Source: Bryobacterales bacterium (GTDB taxonomy: Bacteria; Acidobacteriota; Terriglobia; Bryobacterales; Bryobacteraceae). From it: a DNA stretch of 6,591 nucleotides. The notes below the pieces were generated by a model that searched no databases, was not told where the DNA came from, and saw only the letters and a list, made by a program, of their open reading frames with translations. Shown here piece by piece: positions 1 to 6,591 of this stretch; position 1 is the stretch's first letter, and each line of letters starts with the position of its first letter. The DNA is taken from contig SHUN01000162.1 of the NCBI GenBank assembly GCA_009697495.1, positions 1 to 6,591 on the forward strand. Direction: 5' to 3'. The translations under genes and the position numbers were made by a program.

Positions 1-248
1 AAGCCCTGCGCGAAGAACGCGTCGGCCGTGTTGGCCGCATAGATGTGCGGCACGCCCCACTTGTCCGTCAGAATGTCGACCGGCTGTTTCAATCCGGGAA
101 CGTGGATGGTGTCCGCGAATGCCATAGCAGTCAAACCCAGAATGAGAAACAGCCGCGGCCGCCAACCGCTCCCTGACGGTCGCGGCTCGGAACCCGTTAC
201 CGATCCCACGCCGTTGGAAAGGTCATTCCAGAAAAATAGTTTAGTCAT
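1..248 (-). CDS. Penicillin acylase family protein, N-terminal part (runs off left edge)
   Basis: This is the start of an exported Ntn-hydrolase of the penicillin/acyl-homoserine-lactone acylase family, which cleaves amide bonds in the periplasm after self-processing. Only 82 codons are visible. Residues 46-82 match the typical mature N-terminus: DTIHVPGLKQPVDILTD, then KWGVPHIYAAN, then DAFFAQG. The hydrophobic stretch RPRLFLILGLTAMAFA (residues 30-45) looks like a signal-peptide core with cleavage after AFA. The ATG at 248 is chosen because GAGG lies 6 nt upstream (255-258); an in-frame ATG at 260 would overlap that site. Residues 13-29 (GVGSVTGSEPRPSGSGW) are low-complexity, unlike a signal peptide n-region, and coincide with a suspected repeat. 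A GTG at 209 is therefore an alternative start. The catalytic Ser and the linker peptide lie outside the window. The gene is divergent from the fad block. The family call is fairly sure; the substrate cannot be told. Confidence 0.82.
   Translation of the reverse strand, partial: MTKLFFWNDLSNGVGSVTGSEPRPSGSGWRPRLFLILGLTAMAFADTIHVPGLKQPVDILTDKWGVPHIYAANTADAFFAQG
160..212. repeat. Suspected dispersed palindromic repeat inside the acylase 5' end
   Basis: The GC-rich segment contains an imperfect hairpin at 166-185 (CCGCTCCC, loop TGAC, GGTCGCGG; 6 of 8 pairs, with two mismatches in the middle). It is translated as Gly/Ser/Pro/Arg-rich residues that separate the first dozen residues of the acylase from its hydrophobic signal core. 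Sequences of this kind resemble REP/MITE-like intergenic repeats that are common in some Acidobacteria, but only one copy is visible here, so repetitiveness is inference. The boundaries are approximate. Confidence 0.4.
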
Positions 249-276
249 GGATTGCCTCATGATATCCCCGTCAGCT

Positions 277-285
277 TGTTACACT
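277..285 (+). promoter_or_regulatory. Candidate extended -10 promoter for the fad operon
   Basis: TGT followed by TACACT fits the extended -10 pattern TGnTATAAT (4 of 6 in the hexamer plus the TG). There is no good -35 at 16-18 bp. Initiation 6-8 nt downstream would fall at about 291-293, only 2-4 nt before the ATG at 295, giving a nearly leaderless mRNA. This agrees with the absence of a clear Shine-Dalgarno sequence before that ATG. The site lies in the 46-bp divergent spacer. I see no recognisable fatty-acid regulator operator. Confidence 0.35.
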
Positions 286-294
286 CGTTTTGGA

Positions 295-2622
295 ATGAAT
301 TCTATTCGCCGGGTAGCGGTGCTGGGCGCGGGCACCATGGGGTCACGTATCGCCGCGCATTTTGCCAACGCAGGGATCCCCTCGTTGCTTCTCGACATCG
401 TAGTGCCGGGGGCGGCCGACCGCAACGCCGCCGCGAAGAAAGGGCTCGATGCCGCCTGGAAAGGCCGCCCCGGCGGCTTTTTCACCGACGCGCTGCCGGC
501 CCTCATCACGCCCGGCAACTTCGAAGACGATCTGGGAAAAATCGCCGATTGCGACTGGATCATTGAGGCCGTCACGGAAAAGCTCGACGTCAAACGCGAA
601 CTTTGGACGCGCGTCGCCGCCGTTCGCCGCCCCGGCTCCATCGTCTCCACCAACACCAGCGGCATCCCCCTCGCGCTCATCGCCGATGGCTTCTCCGAAG
701 AGTTCCGCGGGCAGTTTCTGGGCACGCATTTCTTCAATCCGCCGCGTTATCTGCATCTATGCGAAGTGATCCCCGGTCCCGCCACCGACCCCTCCCTGCT
801 CTCCGGCGTCAGCGAATTCATTGATCGGCGCTTGGGAAAAGGCGTGGTTCTCTGCAAGGACACGCCCAACTTCATCGGCAACCGCATTGGCTCTATGTGG
901 GGCTCGACCACGTTCAAATACGCGATGGAAGATGACTTTACGGTGGAAGAAGTCGACGCGCTTACCGGTTCGCTGATCGGCCTGCCCAACAGCGCCTCGT
1001 TCCGCCTGATCGATATCGTCGGCGTCGACGTCTGGTATCACGTCGGCGGCAATCTTTACGGCATGGTGCCGGACGATCCTTGGCGCGACCGCTTCGAGCC
1101 GCACGCGGTGATGGAGGAGTTAATGAAGCGCGGCTGGCTCGGCGAAAAAACCGGGCAAGGCTTTTTCAAGCGAGTGGGACCGGCGAAGGAAATTCACGCG
1201 CTCAATCTGAAAACGTTCGAATACGCGCCCGCGGCGAAACCGAAATTCGCTAGTGTCGAACAGGCCAAGCTGATTGAAGATCTGCCCGCGCGCCTCCGCG
1301 GCTTGGTCGCGTCGAATGATAAAGTCGGCACGTTTCTCTGGAAGCTGATGCGAGACTCGATGCTGTACTCGGCCGAGCGTGTGCCGGAGATCTCGGACCG
1401 CATCGTCGAAATCGATCGCGCCATGCGCTGGGGCTACGCCCACACGTATGGGCCGTTTGAACTCTGGGACGCGCTGGGCTTTACAGAAACGGCGCGCCGT
1501 ATGGAGGCCGATGGGCTCGCGCTTCCTGCGTCGATCCTTACGATGCTGTCCCGCGGAGCGAAGAGCTTCTATCGCTCCGCCGATGAAAACCGCCAGCCGC
1601 GGACCGATTATTTCGACCTCGGCGCCGGTCACTACGCGCGTATGGAAGAGCGGCCCGGCGTCGTCTCCATCGCGGACGTGAAGCGCGCCGGCGGCACTGT
1701 GAAAAAGAACACCGGCTGCTCGCTGGTCGATCTCGGCGATGGCGTTCTCGGCGTGGAATTCCACAGCAAAATGAACTCGCTGGGTGAGGATCAAATGTCG
1801 CTCGTCCAGGGCGCATTCGATGAATGCCGAAAAGGGTTTCAGGCGATTGTCATCGGCAACCAGGGCGAACTCTTCAGCGCCGGCGCGAATCTGATGATGG
1901 TGCTGATGCTCGCGCAGGACGAAGAGTTTGACGATCTCAACACCGCCATCCATCAGTTCCAGCAGGGCATGATGTCGATCAAATACGCGCCCGTGCCAGT
2001 TGTCGTGGCGGCGCATGGCCGCGCGCTTGGCGGCGGCTGCGAAATGATTCTGCATGCGCCTCGCGTGCAAGTGGCGGCGGAGTTATACGCCGGTCTTGTC
2101 GAAACTGGTGTCGGGTTAATCCCCGGCGGCGGCGGCTGCAAGGAGATGATCCTGCGCCACGGCAATCCGAAGGCGGTGTTTGAAACGATCGGGTACGCGA
2201 AGGTATCTACCAGTGCCGATGATGCCCGCAAACTCGGCTTCCTCGATGCGGGAGCGGGCGTTACGATGAACGGCGAACGGCTTATCGGGGACGCGAAATC
2301 AGCCGCCCTCACTTTGGCGCAGAGTTACAAAACGGCCGCGCCGCGCAATGATATCAAGGTCGCCGGCGCCGGTGGCGTGGCGCTGCTGAAGCAGGGCGCG
2401 TGGATCGGTCATCAGGGCGGCTTCATCACTGAATACGATCTAGTTGTCGCCGGCAAACTCGCACACGTATTGTGCGGCGGGCGATTGAGCGGAGAGCAAC
2501 TGGTGAGCGAACAGTATCTGCTGGATTTGGAGCGGGAAGCTTTCTTAAGCCTCTGTGGCGACGCGCGCACGCAAGCGCGCATGGCGCATATGTTGAAGAC
2601 CGGCAAGCCGCTGCGGAATTAG
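295..2622 (+). CDS. fadN: 3-hydroxyacyl-CoA dehydrogenase / enoyl-CoA hydratase (FadN type)
   Basis: This bifunctional cytoplasmic beta-oxidation enzyme hydrates trans-2-enoyl-CoA and oxidises the resulting 3-hydroxyacyl-CoA with NAD+. It has 775 residues. The dehydrogenase comes first: NAD-binding GAGTMG (11-16), then the catalytic set S122 in NTSG, H145 in GTHFFNP, E157 in LCEVIP and N196 in PNFIGNR. Its C-terminal domain runs to about 292, and a second copy, ending in GPFELWDALG, covers about 345-395. The crotonase domain follows from about 475: oxyanion-hole motifs FSAGANL (527-533) and GRALGGGCE, with both acid residues, E583 and E603, present. The dehydrogenase-then-hydratase order is that of Bacillus FadN (about 789 aa) and the reverse of E. 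coli FadB. The frame is open upstream from 43, but the ATG at 295 starts exactly at the dehydrogenase fold and the extra 84 residues look non-coding. There is no strong ribosome binding site, which fits a near-leaderless transcript. The stop is 9 bp before fadA. Confidence 0.93.
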   Translation: MNSIRRVAVLGAGTMGSRIAAHFANAGIPSLLLDIVVPGAADRNAAAKKGLDAAWKGRPGGFFTDALPALITPGNFEDDLGKIADCDWIIEAVTEKLDVKRELWTRVAAVRRPGSIVSTNTSGIPLALIADGFSEEFRGQFLGTHFFNPPRYLHLCEVIPGPATDPSLLSGVSEFIDRRLGKGVVLCKDTPNFIGNRIGSMWGSTTFKYAMEDDFTVEEVDALTGSLIGLPNSASFRLIDIVGVDVWYHVGGNLYGMVPDDPWRDRFEPHAVMEELMKRGWLGEKTGQGFFKRVGPAKEIHALNLKTFEYAPAAKPKFASVEQAKLIEDLPARLRGLVASNDKVGTFLWKLMRDSMLYSAERVPEISDRIVEIDRAMRWGYAHTYGPFELWDALGFTETARRMEADGLALPASILTMLSRGAKSFYRSADENRQPRTDYFDLGAGHYARMEERPGVVSIADVKRAGGTVKKNTGCSLVDLGDGVLGVEFHSKMNSLGEDQMSLVQGAFDECRKGFQAIVIGNQGELFSAGANLMMVLMLAQDEEFDDLNTAIHQFQQGMMSIKYAPVPVVVAAHGRALGGGCEMILHAPRVQVAAELYAGLVETGVGLIPGGGGCKEMILRHGNPKAVFETIGYAKVSTSADDARKLGFLDAGAGVTMNGERLIGDAKSAALTLAQSYKTAAPRNDIKVAGAGGVALLKQGAWIGHQGGFITEYDLVVAGKLAHVLCGGRLSGEQLVSEQYLLDLEREAFLSLCGDARTQARMAHMLKTGKPLRN

Positions 2623-2631
2623 GGGAACAAT

Positions 2632-3903
<1,272 letters not shown>

Positions 3904-3909
3904 AGGGAA

Positions 3910-5628
3910 ATGGCAATTGGCGGATCGTTTCTGATCGAGAATTACACCCCGGCGGATGTGTTCACGCCGGAGGATTACAACGACGAGCACCGCGCCATCG
4001 CGCGGACTACCGAGGACTTTTTCACGCGCGAAGTGGCCCCGAATCTGGATCGTATCCAGCATCAGGAGCCCGGCGTGGCCATCTCGATTCTTCGCAAGTC
4101 GGCGGAGCTTGGCCTGACCGCTGTCAGCGTTCCTGAAGAGTATGGCGGCATGGAAATGGATCTGGTTTCCATGTTGATTGTGGCCGAAGGATTGGCAAAA
4201 GACGGCTCCTACGCCGGGTGGCACGGCGCTCATGCCGGCATCGGCACCATGCCGTTGCTTTTGTTCGGCACGCCGGAACAGAAGAAGAAGTATTTGCCGC
4301 GTTTGGCATCAGCGGAACTCGTCGGGGCCTATTGCCTGAGCGAGCCCCACGCGGGTTCGGACGCGCTTGCCGCCAAGACGCGCGCCGATCTTTCAGAAGA
4401 CGGCACGCACTACGTGTTGAACGGCCAAAAGATGTGGATCACCAATGGCGGCCACGCGGATCTTTATACGGTCTTCGCCAAGGTTGGCGGCGAGAAGTTC
4501 ACGGCGTTTTTGGTGGAGCGCGCTTTCGCCGGCGTGAAGCCCGGCGCGGAAGAAAAGAAGATGGGCATCAAGGGGTCATCGACCACGCCCGTCTATCTGG
4601 ACAACGTGAAAGTGCCTGTTGAAAATGTGCTGGGCGAGATTGGGCGTGGACACATCATCGCGTTCAATATTCTCAACCTCGGCCGTCTGAAGTTAGGGCC
4701 GTTCGCCACTGGCGGCATGAAGAACGTCCTGCAGATTTCGGCCAAGTACGCCAAGTCGCGCATCGCCTTCGGCAAGCCCATCGCCGAGTTCGGGATGATC
4801 CAACAGAAGATCGCCGAAATGGCCGCGCGGATTTTCGTCACCGAGTCGATGAGCGTCCGCATCACCGGCCTGATTGAAAGCAAATTGACCGGCTGGAGCT
4901 GGGCGCAGGCCGACGCGCCGCAAGTGCTATTGAAAGCGGTGGAGGAGTTCGCCGCCGAGTGTTCGTTCATCAAAGTGTTCGCTTCGGAAGCGCTGGATTT
5001 TGTCGTCGATGAAGGGGTGCAGATCCACGGCGGCTACGGCTATCATCAGGATTATTTGGTGGAGCGCGCTTACCGTGATTCGCGCATCAACCGCATCTTT
5101 GAAGGCACCAGCGAGATCAACCGGATGTTGGCGACGGGCATGTTGTTGAAGCGCGCGCAGCGAGGCCAACTGGGCCTGGTGGCTGCGGTGCAGAAGTTGC
5201 AAGGCGAGCTGCTCGCCGGGCCCCAGGCCTACGATCTGCCGACGGCGGCGAAGAAGGCGACGCTGCTGGCGCTGGGCGTGGCGTATCAGAAATACATGGC
5301 GGATTTGGAGAATCAGCAGGAGATTCTGGCGGCGTTGTGCGATATGGCGATGAACGCATTTGCGATGGAATCGGCCATGCTGCGCGCACAGAAAATGGGC
5401 GAGCCGGAGACGGTGAAGGCGATGCTGGATGTGTGGCTGCGCGACGCGATGGATGTGGTGGCCGTATCGGGGCGGACCGTGCTGGCGTCATGCGCGGAAG
5501 GCGATTCGCTAAAGACCCAAATGGCGGCGCTGCGACGTTTCACGAAGTATGAGCCGGTGGACCGCATCGCCCTGCAACGCAAGGTAGCGGCGCGGATGCT
5601 GGCGGCTGAGCGATTTACCGTTGCCTGA
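3910..5628 (+). CDS. fadE: Acyl-CoA dehydrogenase with long C-terminal extension (FadE type)
   Basis: This FAD-dependent enzyme catalyses the first oxidation of beta-oxidation, acyl-CoA to trans-2-enoyl-CoA, passing electrons to ETF (not encoded here). It has 572 residues. The N-terminal helical domain spans about 20-135. The middle beta domain carries the flavin/substrate motif YCLSEPHAGSDA (141-152) and MWITNGG (175-181). The C-terminal helical domain includes KSRIAFGKPI (282-291), QIHGGYGY (371-378) and YRDSRINRIFEGTSEI, in which E398 is the expected catalytic base. Residues of about 410-572 form an extra C-terminal region as in VLCAD/ACAD9-like enzymes and in Bacillus FadE (about 594 aa), which suggests long-chain substrates. 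The start follows the fadA stop by 6 bp. GAGGG sits only 2 nt from the ATG and AAGGA 11 nt from it, so ribosome binding is probably helped by coupling. I see no membrane segment or signal peptide. Confidence 0.94.
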   Translation: MAIGGSFLIENYTPADVFTPEDYNDEHRAIARTTEDFFTREVAPNLDRIQHQEPGVAISILRKSAELGLTAVSVPEEYGGMEMDLVSMLIVAEGLAKDGSYAGWHGAHAGIGTMPLLLFGTPEQKKKYLPRLASAELVGAYCLSEPHAGSDALAAKTRADLSEDGTHYVLNGQKMWITNGGHADLYTVFAKVGGEKFTAFLVERAFAGVKPGAEEKKMGIKGSSTTPVYLDNVKVPVENVLGEIGRGHIIAFNILNLGRLKLGPFATGGMKNVLQISAKYAKSRIAFGKPIAEFGMIQQKIAEMAARIFVTESMSVRITGLIESKLTGWSWAQADAPQVLLKAVEEFAAECSFIKVFASEALDFVVDEGVQIHGGYGYHQDYLVERAYRDSRINRIFEGTSEINRMLATGMLLKRAQRGQLGLVAAVQKLQGELLAGPQAYDLPTAAKKATLLALGVAYQKYMADLENQQEILAALCDMAMNAFAMESAMLRAQKMGEPETVKAMLDVWLRDAMDVVAVSGRTVLASCAEGDSLKTQMAALRRFTKYEPVDRIALQRKVAARMLAAERFTVA

Positions 5629-6091
5629 GCAGCGAGTAGTGGTGTTGGTGGGGCTGCCCGCGAGCGGGAAGTCGACGTGGGTCGAAAGCCAGGGCGGCGT
5701 GGCGATTTCATCGGACGAATTGCGCCGCTGGCTCCGCGATGATGCGACGGATCAGTCGATACACCGCATCGTCTTCCGACTGATGCGCGACTTCGTGCGA
5801 ATGCGGATTTCATTGGGCGCGCCGGTGACTTACGTGGACGCGACCAATCTGACGCGGAAACACCGCCGTCCATTTATCAAGATCGCCGAGCACATGGGCT
5901 GCGTCTGCGAGGCGGTGTTTTTCGACGTGCCGTTGGAGGAGTGTCTGCGGCGGAACGAGGGGCGTGCTCGCAAAGTGCCGGCGGAAGCCATTCGCGCGAT
6001 GGCAGAGCGGTTGCAGGCACCGGAACCTGCCGAAGGCTTCATCAGCGTGACCCTCGTATATGAGCAACAGCGAGATTCGGAAAGTCAGTGA
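5621..6091 (+). CDS. Small P-loop kinase, T4 polynucleotide-kinase-like (AAA_33 family)
   Basis: This 156-residue stand-alone P-loop phosphotransferase is predicted to be cytoplasmic. Walker A is GLPASGKST (11-19), with K17 and S18. Residues equivalent to the T4 Pnkp 5'-kinase site are present: D32 and R35 in SSDELRR, D73 in VDATNL, and an Arg in RNEGRARKVP (R115 or R117). The stretch DATNLTRKHRR ... FFDVPLEECLRRN ... VPAEAIRAMAERL follows the T4 kinase order closely. There is no phosphatase or ligase domain, so only the kinase half is present. Small AAA_33 proteins vary in substrate (nucleic acid ends, nucleosides, antibiotics), so the substrate is unknown. The start is taken as TTG at 5621, overlapping the fadE stop by 8 bp, because it leaves a normal short lead-in to the first strand (MPEQRVVVLVG) and allows coupled translation; GTG at 5639 or 5642 would cut into that strand. 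It is probably co-transcribed with the fad genes. Confidence 0.82.
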   Translation: MPEQRVVVLVGLPASGKSTWVESQGGVAISSDELRRWLRDDATDQSIHRIVFRLMRDFVRMRISLGAPVTYVDATNLTRKHRRPFIKIAEHMGCVCEAVFFDVPLEECLRRNEGRARKVPAEAIRAMAERLQAPEPAEGFISVTLVYEQQRDSESQ

Positions 6092-6107
6092 GCTTGGCCG
6101 CGGTCAA

Positions 6108-6228
6108 CCCACCCTTAAGCGACTTGACCTCGCCGCGAGCTTACGAGGCGTACTCGCTCCGCGGCGAAGCGGTCCATCCGGGCGAGTTCGCGTTGGGCGG
6201 CCTGCTTGTAAACGAGAAGCCGCTTCAC
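6108..6228 (-). pseudogene. Remnant of a RelE/ParE-like toxin gene, frameshifted and truncated
   Basis: A GTG at 6228 overlaps the antitoxin stop (GTGA), the usual coupling in type II modules. It opens a 37-codon frame ending at TAA 6115-6117. Its start, VKRLLVYKQAAQRELARMD then RFAAERVR, resembles RelE/ParE toxins at the first strand and helices. After that the frame turns to unrelated SSRRG. In another minus-strand frame the expected continuation appears as EYAS-stop-ARGEVKSLKGG, with TAA at 6141-6143. The RLRVGDYRV-type core strand and catalytic C-terminus are absent, and the plus-strand kinase ends at 6091. So there is at least one indel, one nonsense codon and a 3' deletion. The toxin is inferred to be inactive. 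The family call rests on a short stretch plus position. Confidence 0.6.
6131..6166. other. GC-rich inverted repeat between convergent genes
   Basis: CGCCGCGAGC (6131-6140) can pair with GCTCCGCGGCG (6156-6166) as a 10-bp stem with one bulged base and a 15-nt loop. It lies between the end of the kinase gene and the antitoxin, at the point where the toxin remnant changes frame. There is no T-tract on either strand, so it is not a classical intrinsic terminator, though it could slow or protect transcript ends. Confidence 0.4.
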
Positions 6229-6431
6229 AGACCGAGCCGTCGCAACAATTCTTCGTGAGAGATTGTTTCTCCCTCTTCGGCTTCGGCGGCCAAGATGCGG
6301 GCGGTGGTTTCTTCGTCGACGTCCTCTTCAGGAGCTTCCACCAGGCGCCGAGCGAACTCCGCATTGCTGATGGGCTGGGGAGGGGTGAGTAACGCGTCAA
6401 TAATCTCGTGTAGCCGGTCCACGTCACTCAT
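6225..6431 (-). CDS. Antitoxin-like small acidic protein
   Basis: This 68-residue, strongly acidic protein ends ETISHEELLRRLGL. That tail, with an upstream EETTARILAAEAEEG helix, is typical of small antitoxins encoded just before RelE/ParE-type toxins; they wrap the toxin with a C-terminal helix and are degraded under stress. The N-terminal part (MSDVDRLHEIIDALLTPPQ) is shorter than I would expect for this group, and I see no clear DNA-binding fold, so autoregulation is uncertain. The ATG at 6431 is preceded by only a weak GAG. Its stop overlaps the GTG of the toxin remnant, which is the main contextual support. The frame is intact although the toxin is broken, so it may be a leftover or may neutralise a related toxin elsewhere. 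The antitoxin role is inferred. Confidence 0.65.
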   Translation of the reverse strand: MSDVDRLHEIIDALLTPPQPISNAEFARRLVEAPEEDVDEETTARILAAEAEEGETISHEELLRRLGL

Positions 6432-6437
6432 GTCTCA

Positions 6438-6466
6438 ATTTTACTCCCGCCACAGCCGCCGCGCAA
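6438..6466 (-). promoter_or_regulatory. Candidate sigma-70 promoter for the antitoxin gene
   Basis: On the minus strand, TTGCGC (6466-6461) and TAAAAT (6443-6438) are separated by exactly 17 bp. The -10 matches 5 of 6 consensus bases and the -35 has the TTG core only. Initiation about 7 nt downstream would fall on or next to the ATG at 6431, giving a short or no leader. The upstream minus-strand gene ends at 6471, so read-through from it is also possible. Confidence 0.35.
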
Positions 6467-6470
6467 ACAA

Positions 6471-6591
6471 CTAGGCCACCGCCGGAATCAGCATCACCGC
6501 GCTCGCAATCGCCGCCAGACCGAACGGCGAGACGCCTTTGTTGATGAGTGTCCCCTCGCTCGTTGCCGGGTGAGCGAAACGAGACGCACCC
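6471..6591 (-). CDS. C-terminal end of an unidentified, probably membrane protein (runs off right edge)
   Basis: The last 39 codons of an open frame enter from the right edge and stop at TAG 6473-6471. The last 20 or so residues (GVSPFGLAAIASAVMLIPAVA) are hydrophobic and could be a terminal transmembrane helix of a transporter-like protein. I do not recognise the family. The preceding residues RFAHPATSEG come from a segment with a palindrome and may be a repeat absorbed into the frame. The gene lies on the same strand as the antitoxin gene, 39 bp upstream of its ATG. Codon composition is GC-rich and coding-like, but the fragment is short, so the call is tentative. Confidence 0.45.
   Translation of the reverse strand, partial: GASRFAHPATSEGTLINKGVSPFGLAAIASAVMLIPAVA
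6555..6583. repeat. Palindromic segment, possible dispersed repeat at the right edge
   Basis: CGCTC (6557-6561) pairs with GAGCG (6572-6576) around a 10-nt loop. Alternatively, an outer CTCG (6555-6558) pairs with CGAG (6580-6583). The segment lies within the open frame of the right-edge gene. Similar short palindromic blocks near the acylase start and in fadA suggest a repeat class, but no second copy of this sequence is present in the window. Confidence 0.3.

Noticed and set aside
43..294. 84-codon N-terminal extension of the fadN reading frame
   Set aside because: It is antisense to the acylase signal-peptide region, shows no dehydrogenase similarity, and the ATG at 295 begins exactly at the conserved fold.
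249..294. Minus-strand promoter for the acylase (TATCAT at 264-259)
   Set aside because: The -10 is fair, but no -35 or TG extension is found at proper spacing.
292..310. GAATGAATTCTATTC as a FadR-like operator
   Set aside because: Only the central GAATTC is palindromic, the outer arms mismatch, and it does not fit the Bacillus FadR or PsrA consensus as I know them.
1120..2070. Long minus-strand open frame (316 codons) opposite fadN
   Set aside because: Its His/Arg/Ala-rich translation has no recognisable fold and is the antisense shadow expected from GC-rich codon bias.
6094..6107. Near-palindrome TTGGCCGCGGTCAA as a terminator after the kinase
   Set aside because: It has no loop and no following T-tract, so it cannot act as an intrinsic terminator as read; it could be chance in GC-rich DNA.
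6060..6392. Plus-strand open frame of 110 codons downstream of the kinase
   Set aside because: It starts inside the kinase gene, its sequence is low in recognisable structure, and it is antisense to the antitoxin and the toxin remnant.

Overview
The window looks like chromosomal DNA from a GC-rich soil-type bacterium (about 60% GC by eye). Three things suggest an Acidobacteriota-like genome: a secreted penicillin-acylase-family gene, what look like short palindromic repeats inserted in frame into gene ends, and a fadN-fadA-fadE order in a GC-rich genome. This assignment is inference only; there is no rRNA or marker gene.

Layout: (1) 1-248, minus strand: the first 82 codons of an exported penicillin acylase, running off the left edge, with a suspected repeat inserted ahead of its signal-peptide core. 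(2) A 46-bp divergent spacer. (3) 295-6091, plus strand: a compact block of four genes. These are a 3-hydroxyacyl-CoA dehydrogenase/enoyl-CoA hydratase (FadN type), a thiolase (FadA), an acyl-CoA dehydrogenase with a long C-terminal extension (FadE), and a small T4-Pnkp-like P-loop kinase that overlaps the end of fadE. (4) 6092-6591, minus strand: the 3' end of an unidentified membrane-type protein gene at the right edge, an intact 68-codon antitoxin-like gene, and overlapping its stop a decayed, truncated RelE/ParE-like toxin.

The three fad genes together cover the beta-oxidation spiral. FadE oxidises acyl-CoA to trans-2-enoyl-CoA, FadN hydrates and re-oxidises it to 3-ketoacyl-CoA, and FadA releases acetyl-CoA. 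Gaps of 9 and 6 bp and an 8-bp overlap indicate one transcript. The kinase has no obvious role in fatty acid breakdown and may simply be co-transcribed.

I did not find a convincing new multi-gene system. The most interesting signals are small-scale. A 93-bp in-frame expansion near the start of the thiolase is bounded by a near-perfect direct repeat. A palindromic repeat has apparently been absorbed into the acylase N-terminus. A toxin has decayed next to an intact antitoxin. Two promoters may give almost leaderless transcripts.
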